DNA from: an uncultured Gammaproteobacteria bacterium
Lineage (GTDB): Bacteria > Pseudomonadota > Gammaproteobacteria > GCA-2729495
Length of the DNA stretch: 15,072 nt
Direction: 5' to 3'
Assembly (NCBI GenBank): GCA_947258805.1
Contig: CAMYJV010000088.1
Coordinates: 1 to 15,072, forward strand
Position numbers and translations under genes: made by a program. The notes under the pieces were generated by a model, which searched no databases, had not been told where the DNA came from, and saw only the letters and a list, made by a program, of their open reading frames with translations. This document shows positions 14,116 through 15,072 of this stretch, in pieces (the stretch's first letter is position 1; every line of letters starts with the position of its first letter).

Positions 14116-15072
14116 TTGCTAGAACCCTGCTGTTGTCTCTTGCGTGCGTGCCGGTCGCACAAGCGGCCTGGCACGGTGACGTGCAGGACAAGATGGGCAC
14201 CCGGGTTGAAGTGCAGCTTTGGCACGACAACGCAGATGCCGCCGCGGAACTGCTGGGCGAGGCCATGGCTGAGTTCGACCGGATAGAAGCCGCGATGAGC
14301 ACTTACCGGGAGACGTCCGAGATTTCCCTGGTGAACCGTGATGCAGCGGCGCGGGCGGTACCGGTCACCGCGGAGCTGTATGCCTTGACCGAGCTGTCGC
14401 TGAACCTGTCGGCTGCCACGGGCGGTGCCTTCGACATTACCTACGACAGCGTCGGCCAGCTCTACGACTATCGCGAGCGGCAGCGGCCCGCTGCTGAGCA
14501 AATCGATGCTCGCCTGGAGGCCATCGACTATCGTTTTGTAACGCTCAACGCGGAAGACCAGAGCATTAGTTTTAGACAAGACGGCGTGCGCATTAATCTC
14601 GGCGGCATCGCGAAAGGTTACGCGGTGGAATCGGTGATCACGCTGTTGCGCGAGTCGGGTGTGGAGTACGCAATGGCCAGCGCCGGCGGCGACACGCGGC
14701 TGCTCGGCGACCGGCAGGGCAAACCCTGGATCGTCGGCATACGGGATCCCGACGACGAGACCGGCCTGGTGACGCGCCTCGGGCTGGTAGATGAAGCCGT
14801 ATCCACCTCCGGTGACTACGAACGCTTCTTCATCGAAGACGGCGTGCGTTACCACCACATCCTGGACCCGGGTACCGGCCGCTCAGCCGGCGGCGTCCGC
14901 AGCGCGACGGTAGTCGGTCCCGATGCGACGATGACCGACGCCCTGTCCACCAGTGTCTTCGTGCTGGGCCCGGAGAAGGGTCTCGACCTGATCGAAACAC
15001 TGGACGGTTACGAAGCCATCGTGGTAGACACCGACCGCGGCGTACGTTTCTCCACCGGCCTCGCTCCCCAAT
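14112..15072 (+). CDS. apbE: FAD:protein FMN transferase ApbE (partial, runs off the right edge)
   Basis: 320 codons are visible with no stop. The ATG at 14112 is the first in frame after a stop at 14106-14108 and gives a signal peptide (MIARTLLLSLACVPVAQA/A). Family motifs occur in order: MSTYRETSEISLVNR (about 62-76), GGAFDITY (104-111), INLGGIAKGYAVE (161-173), ASAGGDTRLLG (189-199), STSGDYERFF (231-240), HHILDPGTGR (248-257) and TDALSTSVFVLGPEKG (275-290). The D in TDALST is the usual metal ligand. ApbE takes FMN from FAD and attaches it covalently to Ser or Thr of periplasmic targets, with Mg2+. Nearly the whole domain is present, so only a few residues are likely missing. ApbE genes commonly accompany DUF4266/DUF3570; here about 3.4 kb of other genes lies between. 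Confidence 0.93.
   Translation, partial: MIARTLLLSLACVPVAQAAWHGDVQDKMGTRVEVQLWHDNADAAAELLGEAMAEFDRIEAAMSTYRETSEISLVNRDAAARAVPVTAELYALTELSLNLSAATGGAFDITYDSVGQLYDYRERQRPAAEQIDARLEAIDYRFVTLNAEDQSISFRQDGVRINLGGIAKGYAVESVITLLRESGVEYAMASAGGDTRLLGDRQGKPWIVGIRDPDDETGLVTRLGLVDEAVSTSGDYERFFIEDGVRYHHILDPGTGRSAGGVRSATVVGPDATMTDALSTSVFVLGPEKGLDLIETLDGYEAIVVDTDRGVRFSTGLAPQ

Noticed and set aside
13941..14858. Minus-strand extension of lemA through the repeat array and over apbE
   Set aside because: It is antisense to a clear apbE and translates the 25-bp repeat. The ATG at 13940 has a good ribosome site and the normal LemA N-terminus.

Overview
The window looks like chromosomal DNA from a high-GC gammaproteobacterium. 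This rests on the protein style, the LemA/M48 pair, and a GTAG-type REP hairpin common in Gammaproteobacteria. A marine Woeseia/Chromatiales-like host is only a guess. Almost every product carries a Sec, Tat or lipoprotein signal or a membrane anchor, so this is an envelope-directed region. I saw no tRNA, rRNA, CRISPR array or intact insertion sequence.

Left part (1-4542, minus strand): three genes appear to form one operon, transcribed from a divergent intergenic region at 4543-4732. In order they are a Sec-exported c-type cytochrome with one CxxCH, a lipoprotein with two duplicated haem modules and a LamG-like domain, and a Tat-exported protein that runs off the left edge. A REP hairpin supplies the stop codon of the middle gene.

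Centre (4733-10658, plus strand): six close-packed genes encode an HzsA-related dihaem lipoprotein with a beta-propeller, an SH3 plus beta-barrel protein, a beta-barrel protein with a lipobox, a TlpA-like thioredoxin, a DUF4266 lipoprotein ending in a CGCN motif, and a DUF3570 protein. The DUF3570 gene carries a frameshift, probably with a small deletion, near its 3' end. A 72-base imperfect hairpin follows.

Right part (10788-15072): two overlapping small single-pass membrane proteins with coiled-coil-like tails face a convergent lemA-M48 protease pair on the minus strand. A five-copy 25-bp tandem repeat separates lemA from a divergent apbE (FAD:protein FMN transferase), which runs off the right edge. 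The repeat forms a chain of overlapping micro-ORFs, the last of which ends exactly on the apbE start codon.

Working together (inference): the cytochromes, HzsA-related protein, TlpA (thiol and haem handling), outer-membrane barrels, DUF4266/DUF3570 and ApbE (covalent flavin attachment) suggest one extracytoplasmic redox system based on c-haems and possibly covalent flavin. Its substrate cannot be told from the sequence. Nothing here indicates anammox: the other hydrazine synthase subunits are not in the window.
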